DNA of 64,000 nucleotides, from positions 34,448,967 through 34,512,966 of the forward strand of contig OY821744.1 of assembly GCA_963682055.1 (NCBI GenBank), written 5' to 3'. Made by a program: the position numbers and the translations under genes. Within the stretch, counting starts at the first letter, position 1. Every line of letters starts with the position of its first letter. The notes under the pieces were generated by a model, which did no database searches, was not told where the DNA came from, and saw nothing but the letters and a program-made list of their open reading frames with translations. The stretch comes from Primula veris (Eukaryota; Streptophyta; Magnoliopsida; Ericales; Primulaceae). Shown piece by piece: positions 10,701-20,800 of this stretch.

Positions 10701-13604
10701 GCTAATGGATTTAGTTTGTTTAAATTTAACTCATGTATTTAGGGAGCAAAACCAAGTTGCAGATGGACTGGCGAAAATGGGTTCTGGAGGGGCTAATTCA
10801 ACTTTTTTCAGAGCAATGGACCTTAATAGCCATATACATGCGGCATACAATCTTGATCAGATAAAAACTCCTTGCTTGAGAGTAAGTTATTTCAATATTT
10901 AAATTTATTGTTTAACCAATGATGGCATGGAGGCTGAGGTTAAGACCCTTGTGGTTTGGTCCCTTTGCAGTCCCCTTATTGTATATGGGTTATCACATTT
11001 ATATGTGTATAAACTAATTTTTTGGTTAAGCTTATGATGTTATGGTGATGAAGCTTCTGTTGCTTTTTTCCTTCTATGATAACACTTTTACAGTGGCTAG
11101 AGAATGAAAATTACTCATACTTCTATGATAGCATCTTTGATGGTTGGAGATGTGTTGAACTATTTTGGGGTTATAATAGTGATATAATGTTTCTTTCCTC
11201 AGATTTGTTGCAGGTTGTCTGGAGATGATGTGGATTTCATCTTTTTGCTTATTTGGAGTTCTCAAGCAAGTGCCAGAGAATACAGTACCTTCTCATGTGT
11301 CAAGCTATATAAGTGTTTCAATTAGTTTATCCGGTAGTTTATAAGCCTAACTTGGGGTTTTTTGTTGTTAATTTTAAAATTCTCTCCTTGTTTCTCTGAG
11401 TTTTTTGTTGTCATAAAACATCAGTTTTTGATCACCTTGATCTGTTTGTGAAGACATAAGGTCAGGGGGTATAAGGAGAAAAGTCGTGTTTTTTGAGCTC
11501 AAATTACTTTTTAAAATGAGGATGTGAAAAGTGATTTTGAACTAACTTATTTTCCCACAAGTTTTTTGTTTTAGGTTTATTGTAACCGCCAAGTTATATT
11601 AGTACATTTACTCTTATCGGATTCGATCTCAATTATTGCTGGCATGGGGGCCCATGTAAAAAGAACGTTTCATGTCTTTAGTAAAATTTCTTTATTTAAA
11701 AAAATAATAATAATAAATAAATAAATTAAGCAACTTTCTACGTCCTAAATATACAAAGATGCTTACACAACAAAACATTCACTTCTTTAGATCTAAACAT
11801 TTCCTGAATATGAGATCAAAAGTGATATTCTTTTTTTATGAACTCTCTAATCAATTTGATTTTTGGGCATTGCTATCCCAGCGAATATAAAAGCTTTACC
11901 AGATTCTATGATTTACAAGGCCTTTGAAGTTTTTCAGCGAATAGCTGGATAATAAATTCAGTCCTGGTATCGAACTAATAGTCTTAACACCATTTCTCTT
12001 TCTTATTGTCTTATTAAAAGTTCTGAGTCCCTAAAGCGAAAAAGTAACATTGAATCATAAATTCCATGAGACCACTAAAGTAGACAATTAAGTGTTACTA
12101 GATCAATTTGCACAGACTAGCATGCGATAAATTATGTTTCTGAAAAAGGAATACTATTAAGCACTATGTTGTAGCATTGAGTACCGTAACATTTGCATGA
12201 GACTCCGTTGTGCCGGATCCAACATCTACAATATGGACAATAGGGGACATGCTGGCATAAGCCTGCAATTAAAACATAACCAGAGAATGAGACTGCTTGA
12301 TATATAGATAAATAATAAATTTACACTGATGTCGAACCAAAGCTATACTTAGTGCAGGTTCCTTTGGTTTCTTCCAAAAAAGGATGGGTAAAAGAACTCA
12401 CCAGATAGCGCTTATCTGGCGAGAGAGAAGTATCAGTGATTGTCCATCTCAAGCTCTTGGCAAGAATGTTCTTTCGGACTTCCCACCCTTTATCCACATC
12501 ATATATCTTAATACTGCTTCCCTGTGTACAATTTACAGAATAAAACACTACCTTTTTTCGATATATGAAGTCAAGGAAAAAACAATGATCTTCTCTATGT
12601 CGTGTGCACAAAATCGTCATTTCAATTTCATCTGTTTCCTTCTCAGCTATACAATATATGAAAATTTGAAGATAAGATTTCAATAGAGCAATGATTTGGT
12701 TAGTTAGTAGTTTTATTTTATACACTGTTTTCTGAAGTTCTCCCCCCATGTCTTTTTATCCACCACTATTAACAAAATAAAAAGCAGGGTTTCCCCACTT
12801 TTATTGTTAAAAAAAATGTAGTTTTATACTCAATGTATCACTAGATATTGATTTTGACGTCCAAAAATTAGCATTTTTTCTCCAAGGTTACACTTGTCGA
12901 CAACTAAGTACACTTGGTGTACAAATTGGATAAATAATCATAGGCTAGAGGTACTATACAGTTAAGACTTAAGACTGATGAAAAAGTCTAATACACTTTT
13001 CTATCATCTTATTTATATTTTGTACACCATTCTATATACTTTTTCCCTATTTTAGTTCCAATTCTTTTATTTTATCTTAGAACCCGGACTATGATTGTTT
13101 TTCTATGTAGTGTACTCAACACCATTTTCTAGAACAACTTACAAACTCAAGTTTTGTAACACGTTAGTATACAGAATTATAATCTCCTCGTGAAGCTTGT
13201 ACCTGAAAACCAGCCACAAAAAGGGAACCATCTGCTGAGAACTGGGACACATAAGCCCGTGAAGACATCTTATCCACAACACGAGGACTATTTACGGGTA
13301 AATATCTACTCAACAAATGGCGACAATCTGCCTTGGAAAACTTCCCTCTTCCTGAGTAATTACCTTCTCGTCCTACCAACATCTTCACTGCCGAAACAGG
13401 AATCTCGCGCTTACCTGGACCAACACGTGTCAGATGCTTATTGGGTGTCGTTTGGAGCTTAGTTACTTGCGCAATTTCATGGTCAACAGGGTTCTTCCGT
13501 TTATTTGGCCAATGAGTTTCAGCAGATTCCGAAGCGGACTTGCTAGTTTCAGATGATTCGTCAGAATTTGTATCTATTCTTAGTCTACTCATGGAATAAC
13601 CCAT
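5903..13604 (-). CDS. LEC14B: LEC14B/DCAF11-like WD40 repeat protein, nine exons
   Basis: Coding exons, in transcript order, are 13604-13203, 12521-12402, 12262-12185, 9644-9468, 9055-8978, 8461-8283, 7653-7483, 6984-6924 and 6100-5903. They join to 487 aa plus TAA, each with an AG acceptor and GT donor. The start MGYSMSRL was chosen over an upstream in-frame ATG at 13640 because it matches the family N-terminus. The protein has a Ser-rich N-terminus (about 1-60) and then WD repeats such as VYIYDV, TIKLWDIRKM and the C-terminal DCSWHPHYPMLVSSSWEGDI. This family resembles DDB1-CUL4 associated factor 11, so a substrate-receptor role in a CUL4 ubiquitin ligase is likely from family knowledge, not shown here. 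A possible 5' UTR acceptor lies at about 13624. The 2.5-kb third intron holds a LINE, and other introns hold a G30 run and MITEs. Confidence 0.93.
6368..6575. mobile_element. MITE with GGCCTTGTTTGGTTGCA ends, in WD40 intron
   Basis: The left end GGCCTTGTTTGGTTGCA is matched at the right end by the inverted TGCAGCCAAACAAGCC. The element is about 208 bases, AT-rich inside, and lies in the last intron of the WD40 gene. Another copy is at 9255-9456. I could not define a target-site duplication. It could be hAT- or Harbinger-derived. Confidence 0.6.
7761..7790. repeat. 30-base poly-G run in WD40 intron
   Basis: Thirty consecutive G bases, read as poly-C in the transcript, lie in the intron between the exons ending at 8283 and starting at 7653. 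They stand out in AT-rich sequence. The exact length may be an assembly or polymerase artefact. Confidence 0.95.
9255..9456. mobile_element. second copy of the TTGTTTGGTTGCA MITE
   Basis: The left end GGATTGGTTGGTTGCA pairs with the inverted right end TGCAACCAAACAAGGCC. It lies in WD40 intron sequence, about 11 bases from the donor of the exon at 9644-9468. It is more diverged than the copy at 6368-6575. Confidence 0.5.
9940..11723 (+). mobile_element. 5'-truncated LINE retrotransposon in WD40 intron 3
   Basis: The insertion is framed by identical 17-bp target-site duplications, AATTAAGCAACTTTCTA, at 9923-9939 and 11724-11740. It ends in an A-rich (TAA)n tail at about 11697-11723, as plant LINEs do. 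The 5' end starts inside a reverse-transcriptase-associated zinc-finger region: around 9945-10060 the frame reads C..C...NHLF-like residues. A frameshift near 10190 separates it from the RNase H frame. About 800 bases of 3' UTR follow. It lies antisense to the host gene, inside an intron. The perfect duplication suggests a fairly recent insertion that was dead on arrival. Confidence 0.88.
10228..10902 (+). pseudogene. LINE-encoded RNase H domain fragment
   Basis: This is a 224-codon open frame inside the LINE. It has the plant RVT_3-type RNase H fold: LNLDGSS (first catalytic Asp), a central KTDSELIVNWW strand (Asp), and VFREQNQVADGLAKMG (last Asp, with the FREQNxxAD signature). The usual second catalytic residue, the Glu of an AEL..I motif, appears as Asp in FADLMAIKNGL. 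The first ATG is not a real start, because the homologous frame continues upstream (RLNKNNNKFENIP) until a frameshift. It is the remnant of the LINE ORF2 C-terminus and not a host gene. Confidence 0.85.
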
Positions 13605-14599
13605 GTTATAAAGGTCTAAGTTGCTTGAAAGAAAGTACATATTAGTTGAGAACCATGGGAGAGGCTTTGTATGGCACGAACATCGAATGTTGTCAAGTTA
13701 TCAAAATGATCAAATTAGTCTGCAAAGAAAATACATAAGATCACAACAAACTTACAGAAGCACTTAACCGCATTGGAATATTGAATAATTTCTCAAAGAA
13801 TGAACCCAGTCCTTATTCATTGGTGTTTAACCTCACATCGAATCTAAAGAATATCTTTGAAACAAGGACTTGGTTAAACAATTGGTTCTGGAAACAGTCA
13901 TTAGATACTTATCTCAGGAATCAACTTGATCTTAGAATCGGTATCATTCTCACAGCAACAAAAAAAAAGGTCTTTCGAAAATGACAAGTAACAAAAGCTG
14001 AAATTATAAAACAAAATCAACAGAATACCGTACCTCTAAATTTGGTACGACTCGGCAACTCCTAATTTATTCTCTATTTATTAAATGAAAAAGAAAATCA
14101 AATCGATAGTTTGGAGTGAACACTAAGATAATCTAAATTCTATGTAAAAAAAAATGAGAGCTGTAACACAAAAGCTTGAATTAACTGGTATATGATCAAT
14201 CATCCGAAAATATTTTATGCCTTGTTATGCTGGATAGTGCTGATACTTGGAGCTGAACCCAACTCATAAGCCTACTTTGATCTTAGCGGTGTATTACAAT
14301 CTCACCTAAAACTTTAATAATCTAAGAATAAACACCACGCTAGTCAGAATCTTCACCACATGAACTTGCGTAATATTTTAATTATGGAAACATAATATAG
14401 ATACTTATCCTACCAATAAACGCAAGTTGAAAAGTGATTTCACTCTTTAAAACCAACAGCTTACCAACTTGTTCGAAATTCATGTATGGAATGCTTTTTC
14501 ATTGTTATAGAAAATAATAACTTGGAAAATCCGACTAAACAGATAATGGAACCTAGATTTTTTTTTTAAATACAGACAGTTATGCTCAACCTGTCTCAC
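13605..14599. other. 5' flank and possible leader intron of WD40 gene
   Basis: AT-rich sequence upstream of the WD40 start. A pyrimidine-rich AG on the minus strand near 13624 could be the acceptor of a 5' UTR intron. The transcription start cannot be placed. Confidence 0.35.
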
Positions 14600-15445
14600 C
14601 TTCTAGATACTCTAAAATGGAAGCCTTTTATCAAAAACGACAATCGATATTATAATAAACAGCCAACAAAGAACAGAATACTGTTTTGACTTTAATAAGC
14701 TCGCTTAGAGGCGAAAAAGCTCGATTCAAATCATGAAAAGACTGAAAAAAGTTTAATTTCCCACTTTTTACTCCGATAAAGCTCAAGCCTTTTCCGCCTG
14801 GACACTCTAAAATGGAAGCATTTATCAAAAAAATTATTGAAATCCAAATTATATAAACACCCAACAAGCAACAGAATACCCTTTGACTTCTCTAAGCCCG
14901 CTTCTAAGCAGAAAAGCTCAGTTCAAATCTTAAATAGACTAAAAAAAACTCGATTTTCCACTTTTTACACTTAAATACTCTAAAATGGAAGCTTTTACAA
15001 AAACCTTAATCGAATTCAAAATTATAATAAACAGACAACAAGCAACAGAATACCCTTTGACTTCTCTAAGCTCGCTTCTAAGCAGAAAAGCTCAGTTCAA
15101 ATCTTAAATAGACTAAAAAAAACTCGATTTTCCACTTTTTACACTTAAATACTCTAAAATGGAAGCTTTTAGAAAAACCTTAATCGAATTTAAAATTATA
15201 ATAAACAGACAACAAGCAACAGAATACCCCTTGACTTCACGAAGCTCACTTCGAAGCGAAAAAGTGCGTTTCAAATTTTGAAAACACCGAAAAAGGCTAG
15301 CTTTTCCACTTTTTAAACCGATAAAGCTGACGTCTTTTTACGTTTTTAACGAACCTCTTACAAAAACGCTTTAGCTTTTCCACTTTTTAAACCGATAAAG
15401 CTGACGTCTTTTTACGTTTTTAACGAACCTCTTACAAAAACGCTT
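14600..15445. repeat. tandem repeats of about 175 bp and 73 bp
   Basis: Four degenerate units begin with ACTCTAAAATGGAAGC near 14608, 14802, 14974 and 15149 (spacing 172-194). A separate 73-base unit with GATAAAGCTGACGTC follows, present twice in near-identical form (about 15298-15371 and 15371-15445). The copies most alike are adjacent, as expected from unequal exchange. The block is noncoding and lies between the divergent WD40 and PPR genes. Confidence 0.8.
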
Positions 15446-15577
15446 TACCTACAATTTTATCTTTTTTTAGAACATTCAAACTAATAGAAAGCATTTCAAT
15501 GAACTGCAAATTTGACAAAGTAAGTGCACAACACGATCATATAAAAAAAACTCCAACATGAATAAAAATCAAGACTG

Positions 15578-16350
15578 AAACACAACAAAGTAGTTAAACT
15601 ATTCGAAAATTAAAAACAACAAATTGACAAAGTGAAAACAACAAGATGATATAAAAACTGCATATTAAAAATAAAAAAATGTAACACAACAAAGTAGCTA
15701 AACTATTGGAAAACTAAAAACACAAAATTGACAAAGTGAAAACAACAAGATGATATAAAAACTGCATATTAAAAATAAAAAAATGTAACACAACAAAGTA
15801 GCTAAACTATTGGAAAACTAAAAACACAAAATTGACAAAGTGAAAAAACAAGATGATATAAAAACTGCATGTTAAAAATAAAAAACTGTAACACAACAAA
15901 GTAGCTAAATTGGAAAACTAAAAATACAAAATTGACAAATTAAGTGAAAACAACAAGATGGTATAAAAACTGCATATTTTTTAAAAAAAAAAAAAAACTG
16001 TAACACAGCAAAGTAGCTAAATTGGAAAACTAAAAACACAAAATTGACAAAGTAAGTGAAAAAAACAAGATGATATAAAAACTGCATATTTTTTAAAAAA
16101 AAACTGCAACACAACAAAGTAGCTAAATTGGAAAACTAAAAATACAAAATTGACAAAGTAAGTGAAAATAACAAGATGATATAAAAACTGCATTTAAAAA
16201 TAAAAAACTGTAACACAACAAAGTAGCTAAATTGGAAAACTAAAAACACAAAATTGACAAAGTAAGTGAAAACAACAAGATGATATAAAAGCTGCATATT
16301 TAAAAAAAAATAAAAAATTAACACAACAAAGTAGCTAAACTAATGGAAAA
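15578..16350. repeat. tandem array, about 105 bp x 8
   Basis: Units starting with AACACAACAAAGTAG recur at about 15580, 15682, 15787, 15891, 16002, 16107, 16210 and 16319. The spacing is near 105 bases, with small indels in A-runs. The long open frames on the minus strand here (Phe- and Tyr-rich) are artefacts of the array. Confidence 0.88.
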
Positions 16351-17600
16351 TTAAAAACAGAGCTTAAAAAGATAGAACCAGCTGATAAAAATAAAAACCC
16401 AAAAGATATTATCACCTATTTGTGATATTGATGATGCATATTAGTAGAATAGAGCATAACATAATCGATAAGAAGAAGATAAATTATATATGATCAGAGT
16501 GTTTTAAGGGCTAAAATGGTCATTATTTCTATTTTTGTAGGTGAAATGGTAATAAATAAAAAGAGTGGACTTTAAATTATTTGGGTTGGTGTGACACGTC
16601 ACCATTGTTATTTATGTTATTTTTGATATTTATTTTTCTATTTATCTCAAACTCATATATAATAATTTTACTTTATTAGTTTTATTAAAAATATATATAT
16701 GATCAAGGTGTGATTTATACTCGGTCTATTTAGTTGGTAGTTATGTAATGTGAGCCATTTTACGGGAGCCATTTGCGTCACCGTAAGCAGCAGCCAAGCA
16801 TATGAAAAAACGTAACGTTTTTTTATTAAAAACTTGATTAGAACTTACTTAATTAGTTATCGTCATTACGTTATTCGAATTGGGTAGTGAAAAACGATAG
16901 TAGAATTTATATAGTTTTTTTTTGTTAATATTTGATTTTACATGGTTGATACCCATTTTAATAAGGGTACTTTAGTAATTTTAAACTATGATTTTACAGG
17001 TTTTGTTAATTTAACACCTTAAATTTGTAAGCGCCATATCTACGATTAATATATATTCACGCATAAAATCCGAAATATTGTTTTACATTAGTTTAATCTA
17101 TGCGGCACGTAATGAATCTCATATGCACACCAGTATAATATTTGTGCTTATTTACATCTCTTCATTCTCTAAAATCCATTTTTTTAAATAAAAAAAAAAC
17201 TCTAAAACCCGAATAGTTATAAAAAAAAGTCCACACCTTTTAATTAAGATACAAAACTAAAAAAATCTAAAAAAAATAGATTTTAACTTCTTTTTTTTCT
17301 AGTTTGATATCTTTATAGTGTAGATTATATATATTTTTTTAAATCTTAAAAACAACTTTTAACCTCTATTTTATATTTTATTATATTTTCCGTATAAATT
17401 ATAAGTTATTTCTTAACCTTAAAAACAGTTTTTAACCTATTTTTTATCGGGTCGAATGACTGAAACTTAAAAAAAATTTGACACAAAACCTACACTTAAA
17501 AAATATTATAAAAACTAAAATGTGATCTATGACTAATTTTCTCGAAAAACGAGTCCTAATTTTCCTCGTTTCCTAAATTTAACGGGTCGGGTCTCACTTG
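16351..17600. other. intergenic, no gene seen
   Basis: AT-rich sequence with many A and T runs upstream of the PPR promoter. No coding signal or transposon end was found. Confidence 0.6.
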
Positions 17601-17603
17601 AAT

Positions 17604-17636
17604 TGGGCCATAAAGCCCATTCCCTATATTGGCCCA
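17604..17636 (+). promoter_or_regulatory. cluster of site II (TGGGCC/GGCCCA) elements
   Basis: TGGGCC at 17604-17609, GCCCAT at 17615-17620 and GGCCCA at 17631-17636 lie 165-200 bases before the PPR start. Site II elements bound by TCP factors are typical of plant genes for ribosomal and organelle proteins, which suits a PPR gene. The later exon-1 copies lack this cluster. Confidence 0.65.
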
Positions 17637-17650
17637 TAAAATTTAACATT

Positions 17651-17678
17651 CTCTTTCTCTTTTCTCTCTCTCTCTCTC
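17651..17678 (+). repeat. CT-rich microsatellite in PPR promoter or leader
   Basis: A run of about 28 pyrimidines, mostly CT, sits between the site II cluster and the telo-box. Such Y-patches are common at plant transcription starts. Confidence 0.6.
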
Positions 17679-17755
17679 GCAGAGATTAATCGTTTAACAC
17701 TAAATAAACAAAAACAAAACCCATTTTCATTATATATAAATTCACCAAAAAAAAC

Positions 17756-17765
17756 AAAACCCTAG
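17756..17765 (+). promoter_or_regulatory. telo-box AAAACCCTAG
   Basis: The AAACCCTA element lies 36 bases before the PPR ATG and close to the site II cluster. This pairing is known from plant translation and organelle-biogenesis genes. The motif is repeated in the downstream exon-1 copies, except the third, where it reads AAATTCCTAG. Confidence 0.6.
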
Positions 17766-17801
17766 AAAAAAAAAAAAAAAAAACCAAAACCAAACAAAAC
17801 A

Positions 17802-20800
17802 ATGAAAAAGAGACTATATACAAGGCTAATGACGATTAGATCCCTCACCGTCCAATCAAACCCCGCCACGTGTCCCTCACCCTCTTTCTCAAACCTCGCC
17901 GGGTTATTCGCCGGCAAATTCGGAGAGAGTCGTTACTGGCAGGACCTCCGTGCTGACGTGGCGGATTTAAGAACCGAGCTAACGGAGAAATCGTCCGAGG
18001 ATAAAAAAGGCGTTGGTAAGGCGTTGGAGGGTAAAGGGGTTAGGTTGTTTATGCGGCATTATAACGGTTCCGCTTTCGTTGAGCTGATGAAGCAGTTGGA
18101 CGGTGATCATCATTTAGCTCTCGAGGTTTGATTATTTTAATATTAAAATGTTTGTTTTTCGTAGTTTTTGATTAGGTTATTTGGTTAATGTGATTGAATG
18201 GATACCTAGAATTTAGCTCTCGAGGTCGCGTATTTTAATTAAAATGTTAATTAGTTATGCCGATTGTTGTTTTGTTTAATTAGTGTCGCGTAGTAGCTCG
18301 GTTTGGACTTTTTACAAACACTTGGTATGCATATTAGGAATTTTTAAACGCTTTCGTCGATTGATGAATTAGTTGCAGGATTCCCACCATTTATCTCTCG
18401 AGGTTTGTTTATTGGCTTTTAAGCTGTTTTATTTGCTTTCTATTATATTAATATATTCACCAAAACAAAACCCTAGAAAAAACCAAATCAACAAACAATG
18501 AAGAACATCGTACACTGGATAATCCCAATCAAACCCCGCCACGTGTCCCTCACCCTCTTTCTCAAACCTCGCCGGGTTATTTGCCGAGAAATGGGGAGAG
18601 AGTCGTTACTGGCAGGAACTCCGTGCTGACGTGGCGGATTTAAGAAACGAGCTAACGGAGAAATCGTCCGAGGATAAAAAAGGCGTTGGTAAGGCGTTGG
18701 AGGGTAAAGGGGTTAGGTTGTTTATGCGGCATTATAACGGTTCCGCTTTCGTTGAGCTGATGAAGCAGTTGGACGGTGATCATCATTTAGCCCTCGAGGT
18801 TTGATTATTTTAATATTAAAATGTTTGTTTTTTGTAGTTTTTGATTAGGTTATTAGGTTAATGTGATTGAATGGATACCTAGAATTTAGCTCTCGAGGTC
18901 GCGTATTTTAATTAAAATGTTAATTAGTTATGCCGATTGTTGTTTTGTTTAATTAGTGTCGCGTAGTAGCTCGGTTTGGACTATTTACAAACACTTGGTA
19001 TGCATATTAGGAATTTTTAAACGCTTTCGTCGATTGATGAATTAGTTGCAGGATTCCCACCATTTATCTCTCGAGGTTTGTTTATTGGCTTTTAAGCTGT
19101 TTTATTTGCTTTCTATTATATTAATATATTCACCAAAACAAAACCCTAGAAAAAACCAAATCAACAAACAATGAAGAACATCGTACACTGGATAATCCCA
19201 ATCAAACCCCGCCACGTGTCCCTCACCCTCTTTCTCAAACCTCGCCGGGTTATTCGCCGGCAAATTCGGAGAGAGTCGTTACTGGCAGGACCTCCGTGCT
19301 GACGTGGCGGATTTAAGAAACGAGCTAACGGAGAAATCGTCCGAGGATAAAAAAGGCGTTGGTAAGGCGTTGGAGGGTAAAGGGGTTAGGTTGTTTATGC
19401 GGCATTATAACGGTTCCGCTTTCGTTGAGCTGATGAAGCAGTTGGACGGTGATCATCATTTAGCCCTCGAGGTTTGATTATTTTAATATTAAAATGTTTG
19501 TTTTTCGTAGTTTTTGATTAGGTTATTTGGTTAATGTGATTGAATGGATACCTAGAATTTAGCTCTCGAGGTCGCGTATTTTAATTAAAATGTTAATTAG
19601 TTATGCCGATTGTTGTTTTGTTTAATTAGTGTCGCGTAGTAGCTCGGTTTGGACTTTTTACAAACACTTGGTATGCATATTAGGAATTTTTAAACGCTTT
19701 CGTCGATTGATGAATTAGTTGCAGGATTCCCACCATTTATCTCTCGAGGTTTGTTTATTGGCTTTTAAGCTGTTTTATTTGCTTTCTATTATATTAATAT
19801 ATTCACCAAAACAAATTCCTAGAAAAAACCAAATCAACAAACAATGAAGAACATCGTACACTGGATAATCCCAATCAAACCCCGCCACGTGTCCCTCACC
19901 CTCTTTCTCAAACCTCGCCTGGTTATTTGCCGAGAAATGGGGAGAGAGTCGTTACTGGCAGGAACTCCGTGCTGACGTGGCGGATTTAAGAACCGAGCTA
20001 ACGGAGAAATCGTCCGAGGATAAAAAAGGCGTTGGTAAGGCGTTGGAGGGTAACGGGGTTAGGTTGTTTATGCGGCATTATAATGGTTCCGCTTTCGTTG
20101 AGCTGATGAAGCAGTTGGACGGTGATCATCATTTAGCCCTCGAGGTTTGATTATTTTAATATTAAAATGTTTGTTTTTCGTAGTTTTTGATTAGGTTATT
20201 TGGTTAATGTGATTGAATGGATACCTAGAATTTAGCTCTCGAGGTCGCGTATTTTAATTAAAATGTTAATTAGTTATGCCGATTGTTGTTTTGTTTAATT
20301 AGTGTCGCGTAGTAGCTCGGTTTGGACTTTTTACAAACACTTGGTATGCATATTAGGAATTTTTAAACGCTTTCGTCGATTGATGAATTAGTTGCAGGAT
20401 TCCCACCATTTATCTCTCGAGGTTTGTTTATTGGCTTTTAAGCTGTTTTATTTGCTTTCTATTATATTAATATATTCACCAAAACAAAACCCTAGAAAAA
20501 ACCAAATCAGCAAACAATGAAGAACATCGTACACTGGATAATCCCAATCAAACCCCGCCACGTGTCCCTCACCCTCTTTCTCAAACCTCGCCTGGTTATT
20601 TGCCGAGAAATGGGGAGAGAGTCGTTACTGGCAGGAACTCCGTGCTGACGTGGCGGATTTAAGAACCGAGCTAACGGAGAAATCGTCCGAGGATAAAAAA
20701 GGCGTTGGTAAGGCGTTGGAGGGTAACGGGGTTAGGTTGTTTATGCGGCATTATAACGGTTCCGCTTTCGTTGAGCTGATGAAGCAGTTGGACGGTGATC

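Noticed and set aside
10228..10902. Stand-alone host RNase H gene
   Set aside because: It lies within a LINE bounded by a 17-bp target duplication and an A-rich tail, and its frame extends upstream of the ATG.
12384..12686. 100-codon plus-strand open frame
   Set aside because: It overlaps the WD40 exon at 12521-12402 in antisense and has no family match.
13605..13640. Upstream in-frame ATG as the WD40 start
   Set aside because: The extra residues MYFLSSNLDLYN do not fit the family, and a likely leader-intron acceptor lies within them.
15905..16324. Two Phe/Tyr-rich open frames on the minus strand
   Set aside because: They repeat with the 105-bp array and carry no domain.
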